The notes beneath the pieces are model-generated. The model was not told the DNA's origin. It saw nothing but the letters and a program-made list of their open reading frames with translations, and searched no databases. This document shows positions 16,998 to 25,431 of a stretch of DNA of 64,000 nucleotides, piece by piece. Made by a program: the position numbers and the translations under genes. Positions within the stretch are counted from its first letter, which is position 1; every line of letters begins with the position of its first letter. The DNA comes from Brevibacillus_H ginsengisoli (GTDB lineage: Bacteria > Bacillota > Bacilli > Brevibacillales > Brevibacillaceae), in assembly GCF_050113715.1 (NCBI RefSeq), contig NZ_JBNJQR010000007.1, forward strand, positions 62,001 to 126,000. The letters are read 5' to 3'.

Positions 16998-18525
16998 GCT
17001 GCTGTTCCTCCCTGACAAACTCTGCCTTGATGATTCTTTTATCGATTTTGCCTGTGGCGTTTTTGGGTAAAGCGCTTACAAAACTCACGTGAACCGGCAC
17101 CTTATATTTGGCCAACCGCTTCAAACAGTGGCTTTTTACCTCCGCTTCAGACAGTTCATGCCCAGCCTTGACGACGACTACGGCAACCGGCACCTCTCCC
17201 CACTTGTCGTCCGATATCCCGATGACCGCAACTCCGTCCACAGAGGCAAGCTGGCCAATCACCTGCTCCACCTCCAGCGGATAAATATTCTCGCCACCCG
17301 AGATAATCATGTCTTTCTTGCGTCCAACGATATAGACAAAGCCTTCGTCATCCTGTGTGACCAAATCCCCCGTCATAAGCCAGCCATCGCGAATCGTGGC
17401 GGCAGTGGCCTCTGGCATGTTCCAATATCCCTGCATGACGTTGCCGCCCTTAATCAGCAGCTCGCCGATCTCGCCAGGCTTGACGTCACAGCCTTGATCA
17501 TCAACAACCCGTATATCGCAAAACATTACGGCCTTGCCGATTGAGCCAATCTTGCGGTTATAATCCTCTCGTGGTGTCATGAACACGGTCGGACTTGTTT
17601 CCGTCATCCCGAATCCTTGCGTAAACATAAGCCCTCTGTCCCAATACTCCTTGATCAGCTCATACGGGCAAGGTGCGCCTCCGGTATAGAACCATCGGAC
17701 AGAACGAAGATTTGTTTTTTCAAAATTGCGACTTTTTAGCAGCAGATCATAGATGGTCGGCACGCCCATAACGATCGTCGCTCCATAATGCTCAATCATC
17801 CGCAAGGTCTTATCCGGATCAAAGCGGTTCGGCACAATGACACAGCCCGATGCAAAGAGTGTCGGGAGCGCAAACAGCCCAATTCCGCCGATATGAAACA
17901 GCGGCAAAAGCGTAAGCGATTTGTCTGTTGAGCATAGATCAAGCGCAATCACATTGTTGACAGCGTTCCAGTACATGTTCTCCTGTGTCAGGACTGCGCC
18001 TTTGGGTCGACCGGTTGTACCCGACGTATAGCAGATGATGTACGGACAGCTGCCGTCCACTCCACTTCGTTCAAAGTGTGCCGAAGAATACTCCGCTGCC
18101 TGCTCCAGCAAATGATTCCTTGACGGTTCTTCGGGATCAAAAAGCAGCAGCTCCATGACCCCAGTTGTCGTAAGAAAATGCTCCGCTTCCCGCTTAAAGG
18201 TTGTTTCCGCCACCAGTACTCTTGACCCGCTGTCGTTTAACTGGTAGGTGATCTCGTCAGGAGTCAGACGGATGTTCAGCACCACCGCAATACAGCCCAG
18301 CTTGGCGATAGCGAAGAGCAGAATCAGGTACTCGATGCTGTTGGCTGCCATGATTCCAATTCGTTCCCCGCGCTGCAGTCCATACCGCGCTTCCAGCATT
18401 CTGGCCAACCGATTGACCTCTTCACTCATCTCCAGATAGTTGAACTGACGATATTCGCTGATCAACGCCACACGCTTAGGAGTAATAAAAGCGTGTTTAT
18501 CAATCCAATGCGCGATCCCGTTCAC
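16990..18525 (-). CDS. Class I adenylate-forming acyl-CoA ligase
   Basis: A 511-residue AMP-binding enzyme. The P-loop is YTSGTTGRPKGAVLTQENM (about 170-188), the A5 region GFGMTETSPTVF, the hinge TGDLVTQDDEGFVYIVGRKKDMIISGG, and the C-terminal catalytic Lys in KNATGKIDKRIIK. It activates a carboxylic acid with ATP and CoA. Chain length and aromatic versus aliphatic choice cannot be told from sequence. The start is GTG behind AAGGGAGGG, overlapping the tetR stop by four bases. With the ABC importer it forms an uptake-then-activation route. Confidence 0.9.
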   Translation of the reverse strand: MNGIAHWIDKHAFITPKRVALISEYRQFNYLEMSEEVNRLARMLEARYGLQRGERIGIMAANSIEYLILLFAIAKLGCIAVVLNIRLTPDEITYQLNDSGSRVLVAETTFKREAEHFLTTTGVMELLLFDPEEPSRNHLLEQAAEYSSAHFERSGVDGSCPYIICYTSGTTGRPKGAVLTQENMYWNAVNNVIALDLCSTDKSLTLLPLFHIGGIGLFALPTLFASGCVIVPNRFDPDKTLRMIEHYGATIVMGVPTIYDLLLKSRNFEKTNLRSVRWFYTGGAPCPYELIKEYWDRGLMFTQGFGMTETSPTVFMTPREDYNRKIGSIGKAVMFCDIRVVDDQGCDVKPGEIGELLIKGGNVMQGYWNMPEATAATIRDGWLMTGDLVTQDDEGFVYIVGRKKDMIISGGENIYPLEVEQVIGQLASVDGVAVIGISDDKWGEVPVAVVVVKAGHELSEAEVKSHCLKRLAKYKVPVHVSFVSALPKNATGKIDKRIIKAEFVREEQQHG

Positions 18526-19163
18526 GTACTTCCCTCCCTTTTTCCTTCATGATTAACCAGTCCCTCAAAAATGAACGTGATGGTATCCTGCACCACATGG
18601 TCGGGCACCTCTTGGTTCTCCCAATACACCCATCTCATCCCGATGAAGGAGGTGACTCCCATCAGGCAGTAAGCGATGGTCTCGGCATTAAGCGATTTGA
18701 ATTCTCCTGTCTCGGCCGCTTCCTCCAATCCTTTCAGATAGCCCTGAGCCAAGCGTTCGTAATAGGAACGGTACAACTGCTCATCAACCAAGACCGATTG
18801 CTGAATAATGCTGTACAGGTTGCGGTGATTTTTTACCCATTTGAGAAAAACATGGATACCAATCTCCAACGCTTCCCGCTGACTCTTCGCTTGACCCACT
18901 TCCTGCTTGATCTCGATACGAAAATCACGGCTCAACTGTTGAATCAGCTCGGCATAAATCTCGTATTTGGATTCGAAATAGTTGTAGAACGTTCCCTGGG
19001 CAACATTGGCCTGCTGTGTAATATCGATGATCGATGCGGCGAAATAACCTTTCGCCCCAAAAACCTCTTCAGCGACGTCCAGAAGCTTCTGGCGCGTTTT
19101 GGCCCCTTTCGTTGTAACTGGCGTTTTACTTGTCTGTTTGGTTGAAGTAATCTGTTCTGTCAT
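18522..19163 (-). CDS. TetR-family regulator of the acyl-CoA/ABC operon
   Basis: A 213-residue repressor. After a Thr/Lys-rich lead, the TetR helix-turn-helix spans about 20-75 (KGYFAASIIDITQQANVAQGTFYNYFESK). The C-terminal half is all-helical and probably binds an acyl-CoA or the transported acid. It is the first gene of the operon and overlaps the ligase start by four bases. A nested palindrome 28 to 52 bases upstream of its start is the likely auto-operator. FadR-type acyl-CoA-responsive regulators have this length and context, but the ligand is unproven. Confidence 0.87.
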   Translation of the reverse strand: MTEQITSTKQTSKTPVTTKGAKTRQKLLDVAEEVFGAKGYFAASIIDITQQANVAQGTFYNYFESKYEIYAELIQQLSRDFRIEIKQEVGQAKSQREALEIGIHVFLKWVKNHRNLYSIIQQSVLVDEQLYRSYYERLAQGYLKGLEEAAETGEFKSLNAETIAYCLMGVTSFIGMRWVYWENQEVPDHVVQDTITFIFEGLVNHEGKREGST

Positions 19164-19190
19164 CTGGCATCACCTTTGTCATAGACCAAA

Positions 19191-19215
19191 ACTGAAAACT
19201 GAATCAGTCGTCAGT
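19191..19215. promoter_or_regulatory. Nested palindromic operator of the TetR operon
   Basis: ACTGA-AA-ACTGA-A-TCAGT-CG-TCAGT is symmetric about 19203: two ACTGA half-sites on the left mirror two TCAGT half-sites on the right. It lies directly upstream of tetR. This four-half-site layout fits two TetR dimers. Confidence 0.7.
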
Positions 19216-19322
19216 TTTTCTTTAGAACTTATGATAGCGCTTTCTCCAGGAACTAGCAATTAGTTTTATTGGAAAAATCTGAATATTTTTTCGACATTTA
19301 AAAAGTTCTAATCGACAAATGA

Positions 19323-19563
19323 GAAAAGACTTCGTCCCTTTTCCCCTCTCATCGGGGGACTGAAACGTCGCTCTGTGGAAGTTCGCAGAGATGAAAATAA
19401 AGTCCGCTCTTTCACTACGAAAGGGAGTCGCCAAACGCTTCGCGCCCCTAAAGGGGTTGGGTGGCGACTCTTATCCCTTTCTCCGTTCCTTCGCTTTGTA
19501 TCACTTCCAAGGAGGCTGCAAGCGGACGAAGTTTTTTCTTGATGGGCTTACGCGAATGGAAGG
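19323..19563 (+). repeat. Long copy R2 of the dispersed, folded intergenic repeat
   Basis: GAAAAGACTTCGTCC at the left pairs with GGACGAAGTTTTTTC at about 19523-19537. Shared with R1 are GTGGAAGTTCGC, GGGAGTCGCCAAACGCTTCG, the CCCC-TAAA-GGGG hairpin, GGTGGCGACTC and the right end GGGCTTACGCGAATGGAAGG. The loop of the central hairpin differs (TGC in R1, TAAA here) while the stem is kept. R2 has an extra CCCCTCTCATCGGGGG stem near the left end. Predicted frames through it are repeat-derived. This element, the hairpin, the operator and the terminator account for 19164-19693. Confidence 0.75.
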
Positions 19564-19603
19564 AATGGTTAATCACTTTACATCTGTAAAGCAATTAACC
19601 ATT
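19564..19603. repeat. Hairpin directly after repeat R2
   Basis: AATGGTTAAT (19564-19573) pairs with ATTAACCATT (19594-19603), and the inner CTTTACA-TC-TGTAAAG is perfect. The inner arm is shared with the hairpin at 8444-8487, so this hairpin is part of the repeat family. Confidence 0.6.
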
Positions 19604-19612
19604 TCGATATAA

Positions 19613-19647
19613 AAAAAAGTAGAGCTCAAGTACCGCTCTACTTTTTT
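19613..19647. terminator. Bidirectional terminator after hypE
   Basis: AAAAAAGTAGAGC (19613-19625) and GCTCTACTTTTTT (19635-19647) form a 13-bp stem with A/T tails on both sides. It closes the hydrogenase operon. Confidence 0.85.
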
Positions 19648-19693
19648 ATACACACATCTCGACAACCAAATAGAATGACTTAACTGACCATCA

Positions 19694-20713
19694 CTAACAA
19701 ATCCGTGGTAGCTGGATTCCCGTCAATCGATTCAGTCGACGATGCATCCCAAGCGGTGTGCAGAGGAGCAATTGACTGCCGGAAGTCTTGTTCACCGTAC
19801 CGATGACAGCCGCCTGGGATCCTTCCTCGTGAGAACGCAGCACTTGCAGGACGGACTCCGCTTCTTGTCGATCGACCAGCAGGACGGCCTTGCCCTCGTT
19901 CGGAAGATAGAGCGGATCGTACCCGAGAATTCGAGAAATGCCCTGCACCGTCTCTGATACCGGCACCTTCTCTTCTTCAAGCTCAATCGTCAATCCAAAA
20001 TCCTCGGCCCACTCCACCAGAACGGTTGCCAGACCTCCGCGTGTAGCGTCGCGCATCAAGCGGATACCCTCGTGTTTCTCAAGAACCTCAAGCAGCATAT
20101 GATTCAACGAAGCGCAGTCGCTTTCCGCCTTGTGCTCAATTCCGAAGTTCTCCCGCTCCATCAGAATCGCGGTTCCGTGATCACCAACCGTACCCGTTAC
20201 GATAATCACATCACCCTCCTGACAATAGGCTGGAGATAATTGAGCCGCTTTCGCTGGACGAAATCCGATCCCTGTCGTATTGATAAAAACTCCGTCTGCT
20301 TTGCCTTTCTCGACGACCTTGGTATCCCCTGCGACGATTCGAACGCCCGCTTTGTTCGCCTCCTCGGCCATAGAGGAAACAATCCGTTCAAGCTGCTCCA
20401 GCGAAAATCCTTCCTCCAGGATAAAGGCGGCCGTTAAATAGGCCGGAACCGCACCCGAGACGACCAGATCGTTCACAGTGCCTGCGATCGCCAGCTTGCC
20501 AATATTTCCGCCTGGGAAGAAGAGGGGATGCACAACAAAACTATCTGTCGTGATCACCAATTCGCCAGTCGTTCCTGCTTGAGTAAGCGGCAGAACCGTA
20601 CCGTCAAACACGGATTCCGCATGGTTGCCAAAATGACGGGCAAACAGGCTTTGGATCAATTGATGAGTCTGCTCTCCGCCCTCGCCATGAGCTAATGTAA
20701 TCACCTGATTCAA
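19694..20713 (-). CDS. hypE: Hydrogenase maturation protein HypE
   Basis: A 339-residue PurM-like ATP-dependent dehydratase that converts the carbamoyl group on its own C-terminal Cys to thiocyanate, giving the cyanide ligand of the [NiFe] centre. The start region is NQVITLAHGEGG and the C-terminus is PRIC, the required terminal cysteine. A TTG start at 20713 overlapping the hypD stop (TTGA) with AAGGTG upstream is preferred over a longer frame to 20755. It is the last gene of the operon. Confidence 0.93.
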   Translation of the reverse strand: MNQVITLAHGEGGEQTHQLIQSLFARHFGNHAESVFDGTVLPLTQAGTTGELVITTDSFVVHPLFFPGGNIGKLAIAGTVNDLVVSGAVPAYLTAAFILEEGFSLEQLERIVSSMAEEANKAGVRIVAGDTKVVEKGKADGVFINTTGIGFRPAKAAQLSPAYCQEGDVIIVTGTVGDHGTAILMERENFGIEHKAESDCASLNHMLLEVLEKHEGIRLMRDATRGGLATVLVEWAEDFGLTIELEEEKVPVSETVQGISRILGYDPLYLPNEGKAVLLVDRQEAESVLQVLRSHEEGSQAAVIGTVNKTSGSQLLLCTPLGMHRRLNRLTGIQLPRIC

Positions 20714-21831
20714 GACGTGACACCTTCCCTCATGTATTGATAATGAGCACCGCATGCGCCTTCATCGGATACCATGCAAGGGCCAATTGGATTTTGTGGC
20801 GTACAGGCTTTGGCATATAACGGGCAGTCAGTCGGCTTGGCTACTCCCCGCAGGATCTCCCCGCAGCGGCATGCTGTTTTGCGGACAGGCTCTTGCGGCA
20901 GATCGTGGAACACCTTCTTGGCATCCCAAGCGGCGTACTCTTCTCGCATCGCCAGGCCGCTGTCTGGAATAACACCAATGCCTCTCCACGCCGTATCACA
21001 AGGTTCAAAGTACTTGTTCATGATGTTTAGGGCATGTTGATTCCCTTCATCCGAAACGACCATTGGATACTCGTTGTCAATGGCGTATTCGCCTTCATTC
21101 AAGCGAGTCATCAAGCGATAGATCCCGGCCAGCAACTGGACAGGCTCAAATCCAACAACGACACCCGGAACTTGAAACGGATCGAGAATTTGATGGAAAG
21201 CTTGTTTCCCGAGAACAATCGACGCATGCCCTGGCAAGAGAAAGCCGTCAATGGTTGTCTCCCCGCTTGTCAAAAGCACGGTCATAATCGGAGGAACCAG
21301 CTTAGCGGAGGTCCAGAACGACAAATTGCTGATTTGCTCTTCTACAGCTGCTTGTATCGCGATCGCGTGTATTGGCATAGTCGTTTCAAACCCAATCGCA
21401 AGAAGAACCACACGTTTGTCTTGATGTTCCTTGGCGATCGAAACGGCTTCCATCGGATTGTAAACCATGCGAATGTCTCTGCCAGCTGAACGGCGGGAGA
21501 AAAGAGAACCTCTGGAGCCCGGAACTCGCAGCATGTCGCCAAATGTACAGACAATTGTATCTGGCTCATCAGCAATTCGAATCATTTGGTCAATGTCGCT
21601 TTGATCCGTTACACAGACAGGACATCCTGGGCCGGGGATAAATGTAACTTCTCCTTCAAGCGCTTGCTTCACGCCTGTTTTCGCCAATGCCACGGTATGC
21701 GAACCACATACCTCCATCACAACAGGAGCTCTTCCGTGTGTTTGGATGTAAGCTGCTGCCGTTTCTTTGATTTTACGCAATAACCCTCTGCTTAACTGTG
21801 GATTGGAAAATGACTGTAAGAAGTTATTCAT
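20710..21831 (-). CDS. hypD: Hydrogenase maturation protein HypD
   Basis: A 373-residue [4Fe-4S] scaffold on which Fe(CN)2CO is built with HypC and HypE. Conserved motifs are EVCGSHTVALAKTGVK, GPGCPVCVT and GFETTMPIHA; cysteine-rich C-terminal segments CRCGEILRG and KACTPQNPIGPCMVS bind the cluster. It overlaps hypC by eight bases and hypE by four. Confidence 0.94.
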   Translation of the reverse strand: MNNFLQSFSNPQLSRGLLRKIKETAAAYIQTHGRAPVVMEVCGSHTVALAKTGVKQALEGEVTFIPGPGCPVCVTDQSDIDQMIRIADEPDTIVCTFGDMLRVPGSRGSLFSRRSAGRDIRMVYNPMEAVSIAKEHQDKRVVLLAIGFETTMPIHAIAIQAAVEEQISNLSFWTSAKLVPPIMTVLLTSGETTIDGFLLPGHASIVLGKQAFHQILDPFQVPGVVVGFEPVQLLAGIYRLMTRLNEGEYAIDNEYPMVVSDEGNQHALNIMNKYFEPCDTAWRGIGVIPDSGLAMREEYAAWDAKKVFHDLPQEPVRKTACRCGEILRGVAKPTDCPLYAKACTPQNPIGPCMVSDEGACGAHYQYMREGVTS

Positions 21832-22039
21832 TAAGCAGCTTCTCCCATTCTTGCAAGCTGATCAAAGCAGCTTCCTCATCGATTATTTGAACGGCTTGCC
21901 CTGCATGAACAAGCACGTATTGGCCTACTTTTACTTCTGGTGTGAGCATGATGCCAACGGTCAATTTATTGCCCATCATCTCTACATCGGCGTTAAACTC
22001 CTGACGTGATTTGACGATGGCTGGTACTGCGAGACACAT
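21824..22039 (-). CDS. hypC: Hydrogenase maturation chaperone HypC
   Basis: A 71-residue protein beginning MCLAVPAIV. The N-terminal Cys2 carries the iron ligand complex with HypD and hands it to the large subunit. AAAGGGAGGG precedes this ATG. An upstream extension is not used, as the MCLAVP start is fixed in the family. Length is normal. Confidence 0.94.
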   Translation of the reverse strand: MCLAVPAIVKSRQEFNADVEMMGNKLTVGIMLTPEVKVGQYVLVHAGQAVQIIDEEAALISLQEWEKLLNE

Positions 22040-22064
22040 GGCGATCCCTCCCTTTCTATATGTT

Positions 22065-24431
22065 TTATCTACCGATTCGTTTGGCGGCGGCAACAGCCAG
22101 CTGGCCCACAGAGATTCCCCCGTCACCCGATGAAAACTGTTCGGGACGGTATACCCGAAAACCTAAGTTGGTTAATTGTTGGGTCAATAGAGTTAAAAGC
22201 AGGCGATTTTGCATACTTCCGCCAGCCAGCACGACATCTGTTGTTTTTTTCAAAGCTGAATGTTTATTGGCTTCTATGGCTCTCACCAATGTGTCACACA
22301 GCATATTGGCAATGGTGTAATGAAATCTCATCGAGATTTCACTAACCGGACGAGCGTTCAACCGCGCGGAATAAATATCATGCATCATCGGTTGCCAGTT
22401 CATCTGCCATTGAGGATGCACTTCTGAAAGTACTTCCGTGAGCTGCTTCGTTGTATACGAAAAGGACATATTGCTTGCCAATTGGATCTCTCTTATGCTA
22501 TTCGCCGCTTCAGTCAACTCTATGGCTGCTTGTGAATCATAGCTCGGACTCGGGCAGATTCCCAAAAGCGCGCTGATTCCATCAAATAAACGGCCACAAC
22601 TCGATACTTCCGGGGTATTGATTTGGCGATTCATCATGTGGGAGAGCAATCCGCTATGGTGGGCTTGTCCCATGGAAGCTAGATAATCCTTCGCTTCCTT
22701 CTCTTTCCCACCGCGAGACAGCAACGCGTAAGCGATACGCCACGTCTCTCGAATGGCAGCCTCCCCACCGATTAGCGGAATCGGTTCAAGAGCAGCCACC
22801 CGTTGAAACGATGAATAATTTCCATGTATAATCTCCATTCCCCAGATCGTTCCATCTGTTCCATAGCCGGTTCCGTCCAGAACAATGCCAAAGCAATCTT
22901 CTGTCAGCCCATGCTCGACCATAACCGCTGCCATATGGGCATGATGATGCTGGACGGGGATGAGGGCAATCCCCCGTTCATTGGCCAATGTCTGTGCGTA
23001 TTGTGTGCTCCAATACCCGGGATGCATGTCACAGACGATATGCGTAAACGAGTCGCCAAACCAGGTCTGGTAGCGATCAAGCGCTCCCAAATAACGCTCT
23101 TGAATTTCCAGGGTGGAGAGTGTGCCGGTATACGGTCCCTGATAAACGCGATTATTTCTGCCCAGCGCAAAGGCCGCATGCTGTTCTGCACCCAGAGCGA
23201 GTATTCCCTCAACATTCAGGTGGAGGGGCACCGATTCTGGTACGTATCCACGAGCGCGCCTCAGGATGACAGGCTTCAGGTCAACTGCTGCTACCTCCAC
23301 TACCGAGTCATCCAGCGGGTTGGCAATCGGGCGATTATCCGTCATAAGGTAATCGATCCAGTTGGCGATATGGTCTGGGCGAAACCACTCCGCTTCGTCT
23401 GCCACAAGCGGCTGTCCGGACAGATTGGCGCTGGTCATTACTACGACAGGCAACTCTTCGTTCAAAAGTAAATGATGCAGGGGGGTATAGGGAAGCATGA
23501 CTCCCAATCGTGTGCTGTTCGGGGCGATCCCGTTTGCCAGATAGGGTGCCGATTGCTTTTTTTGTAACAACACAATGGGTGCTTGATTGGAAGGAAGCAA
23601 AGCTTCTTCTTGTTCGTTCAGTTCACAATAGTCGCGAATCGTGTCCAGATCTCGAATCATCAGAGCAAGGGGTTTGTCTGGACGTTTTTTTCGGAGCCGC
23701 AATTGCTCGACCGCATGATCCAAATCGGCAGCCACGGCAAGGTGATAGCCTCCGAGACCTTTAATCGCGACGACTGCCCCTGATCGCAAAGCTCGTCTTA
23801 CCTGCTCAATCGGATCACCTGGTACCAAACGCAAATCCGATCCTTCCTCCCGCTGATACAATCGAAGCTTGGGACCGCAGGTAGGACAAGCAATCGGTTG
23901 AGCGTGAAACCTCCTGTCAAACGGATCGTGATACTCCGTCTGACAATCCGGACAAAGGGGAAAGTTCGCCATTGTGGTAAATGGTCGATCATACGGCATT
24001 TTCTCAATAAAGGTATAGCGAGGGCCACAATAGGTGCAAGTGGTAAACGGATAGTGATGGCGGCGGTTTCCTTCTTCTCTCAAATCCGCCTGACACGCTT
24101 CGCACAAGGCAAGATCCGGAGATACATCCGTCAAGCCACTTCCTGTTTGCATGCTTTCCTTAATAAAAAATTGAGCGATCCCCTCTGCTTCCACCTGTTT
24201 TTCAGCAAAATGGGTATAAAACGCGAGCGGTGGAGGATTATCTCGCAAGCCTTCAACAAAGCCCTGAACACTTGCGGCCCCTCCTTCAATGTGCACAAGT
24301 ACGCCATCCGAATCATTCTGCACCCATCCCGTTACGGCAAAATCTTTCGCCCTGCGGAACAATTCTGGCCGAAACCCGATTCCTTGTACACGGCCCCGAA
24401 TTTGAAGCTGCCTAGCCTCTAGCGCAGGCAT
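22065..24431 (-). CDS. hypF: Carbamoyltransferase HypF
   Basis: A 788-residue protein with four modules: acylphosphatase (RGRVQGIGFRPELFRRA), two zinc-finger pairs (CEACQADL..CTYCGP and CPDCQTEY..CPTCGP), a YrdC-like carbamoyl-adenylating domain, and a Kae1-like domain with HHHAHMAAVMVEHG. It makes carbamoyl-AMP from carbamoyl phosphate and transfers it to HypE. The start is uncertain: ATG at 24431 overlaps hypB by 13 bases. An ATG at 24464 has a better placed GGAGAAGG but adds eleven residues unlike the family N-terminus. Confidence 0.92.
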   Translation of the reverse strand: MPALEARQLQIRGRVQGIGFRPELFRRAKDFAVTGWVQNDSDGVLVHIEGGAASVQGFVEGLRDNPPPLAFYTHFAEKQVEAEGIAQFFIKESMQTGSGLTDVSPDLALCEACQADLREEGNRRHHYPFTTCTYCGPRYTFIEKMPYDRPFTTMANFPLCPDCQTEYHDPFDRRFHAQPIACPTCGPKLRLYQREEGSDLRLVPGDPIEQVRRALRSGAVVAIKGLGGYHLAVAADLDHAVEQLRLRKKRPDKPLALMIRDLDTIRDYCELNEQEEALLPSNQAPIVLLQKKQSAPYLANGIAPNSTRLGVMLPYTPLHHLLLNEELPVVVMTSANLSGQPLVADEAEWFRPDHIANWIDYLMTDNRPIANPLDDSVVEVAAVDLKPVILRRARGYVPESVPLHLNVEGILALGAEQHAAFALGRNNRVYQGPYTGTLSTLEIQERYLGALDRYQTWFGDSFTHIVCDMHPGYWSTQYAQTLANERGIALIPVQHHHAHMAAVMVEHGLTEDCFGIVLDGTGYGTDGTIWGMEIIHGNYSSFQRVAALEPIPLIGGEAAIRETWRIAYALLSRGGKEKEAKDYLASMGQAHHSGLLSHMMNRQINTPEVSSCGRLFDGISALLGICPSPSYDSQAAIELTEAANSIREIQLASNMSFSYTTKQLTEVLSEVHPQWQMNWQPMMHDIYSARLNARPVSEISMRFHYTIANMLCDTLVRAIEANKHSALKKTTDVVLAGGSMQNRLLLTLLTQQLTNLGFRVYRPEQFSSGDGGISVGQLAVAAAKRIGR

Positions 24432-25075
24432 AACGCACGCTTTTCTTCCAACCATTTCACCCATTCATCGAAGCCTTCTCCGCTTCGTACAGAGACAGGG
24501 ATCAAGGAGGAATCGGCATTAATCAACTTCAGATCCTCTTTTGCCTGCTCGAGATCAAAGTCTACGAATGGCAGCAAATCTACTTTATTTAAGAGCACAA
24601 GCTCCGTACGACGGAACATGTGCGGATATTTCGGAATTTTATCATTGCCTTCCGGTACAGAAAGAACGGCAATCTTGTGATTTTGTCCCAAGTCGTAGCC
24701 AGATGGGCAGACCAGGTTCCCTACATTTTCAATAAATAGGATGTCTAGCTGATCCATATCAAAATGGTCAATTGCCTTCTCCACCATTTTGGCATCAAGA
24801 TGGCAGCCTCCACCTGTGTTGAGTTGAACCGCTACCGCTCCTACATCTCTGATTCGTTCCGCATCCATGGAAGTGGCAAGGTCTCCTTCAACCACTCCGA
24901 TACGATAGGTACTTGCTAAACGTTCAATTGTTTTGACCAATAGACTAGTTTTGCCCGCGCCTGGAGAACTCATCAGGTTAACGACCAGTACGTGATGCTG
25001 TCCGAATTTCTCCCGAAGAACGGCTGCGGCATTCTCATTCTCGGCGAGTACACTGTTTTTCACATCGATTCTCAT
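24419..25075 (-). CDS. hypB: Nickel-insertion GTPase HypB
   Basis: A 218-residue GTPase. The P-loop is SSPGAGKTSL, the metal-site segment GGGCHLDAKMV and the G-domain end NVGNLVCPSGYDLG. It lacks the His-rich stretch and the N-terminal CXXCGC nickel site of some HypB proteins, so it should have only the G-domain metal site and not store nickel. It is followed by hypF and preceded five bases away by hypA, its partner. Confidence 0.94.
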   Translation of the reverse strand: MRIDVKNSVLAENENAAAVLREKFGQHHVLVVNLMSSPGAGKTSLLVKTIERLASTYRIGVVEGDLATSMDAERIRDVGAVAVQLNTGGGCHLDAKMVEKAIDHFDMDQLDILFIENVGNLVCPSGYDLGQNHKIAVLSVPEGNDKIPKYPHMFRRTELVLLNKVDLLPFVDFDLEQAKEDLKLINADSSLIPVSVRSGEGFDEWVKWLEEKRALCLR

Positions 25076-25080
25076 GATGG

Positions 25081-25431
25081 TTACTCTCCTTCAAAATAAA
25101 GTACTTGCAAATTCTCTCCTTGAATCAGCTTGCCAGTAGGCAATGAGCATTCGGGGCAAAGCAGGATTTTTCGATCCGGATGGTAGCTTGCGCCACAATT
25201 GCTGCAAAGGGCGACAGCTTCTTCCCACTGAATGGTAAGCGTTGCCCCGCGAAACATGGCGTATGTGTCAACTTTGGTCAACGCTTCAAATGCAAAGCGA
25301 AGCGCATCAGGCATGGCTCCGGACAATTCTCCTACACCAAGGCAGACCTCCGTAATTCGCGTCATCTGCTCCTTGCTGGCTAAATCGCGCACCATGGTAA
25401 GCGTACTTTCCATTAATGACATCTCATGCAT
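25081..25431 (-). CDS. hypA: Nickel metallochaperone HypA
   Basis: A 116-residue protein. MHEMSLMES gives the N-terminal nickel ligands (His2), and a zinc domain near the C-terminus has CSNCGASYHPDRKILLCPEC. It passes nickel to the large subunit with HypB. It overlaps the preceding zinc-ribbon gene by eight bases. Confidence 0.94.
   Translation of the reverse strand: MHEMSLMESTLTMVRDLASKEQMTRITEVCLGVGELSGAMPDALRFAFEALTKVDTYAMFRGATLTIQWEEAVALCSNCGASYHPDRKILLCPECSLPTGKLIQGENLQVLYFEGE

Noticed and set aside
19222..19612. Open frames on both strands in repeat R2
   Set aside because: Same reason as for R1; composition follows the palindromes.
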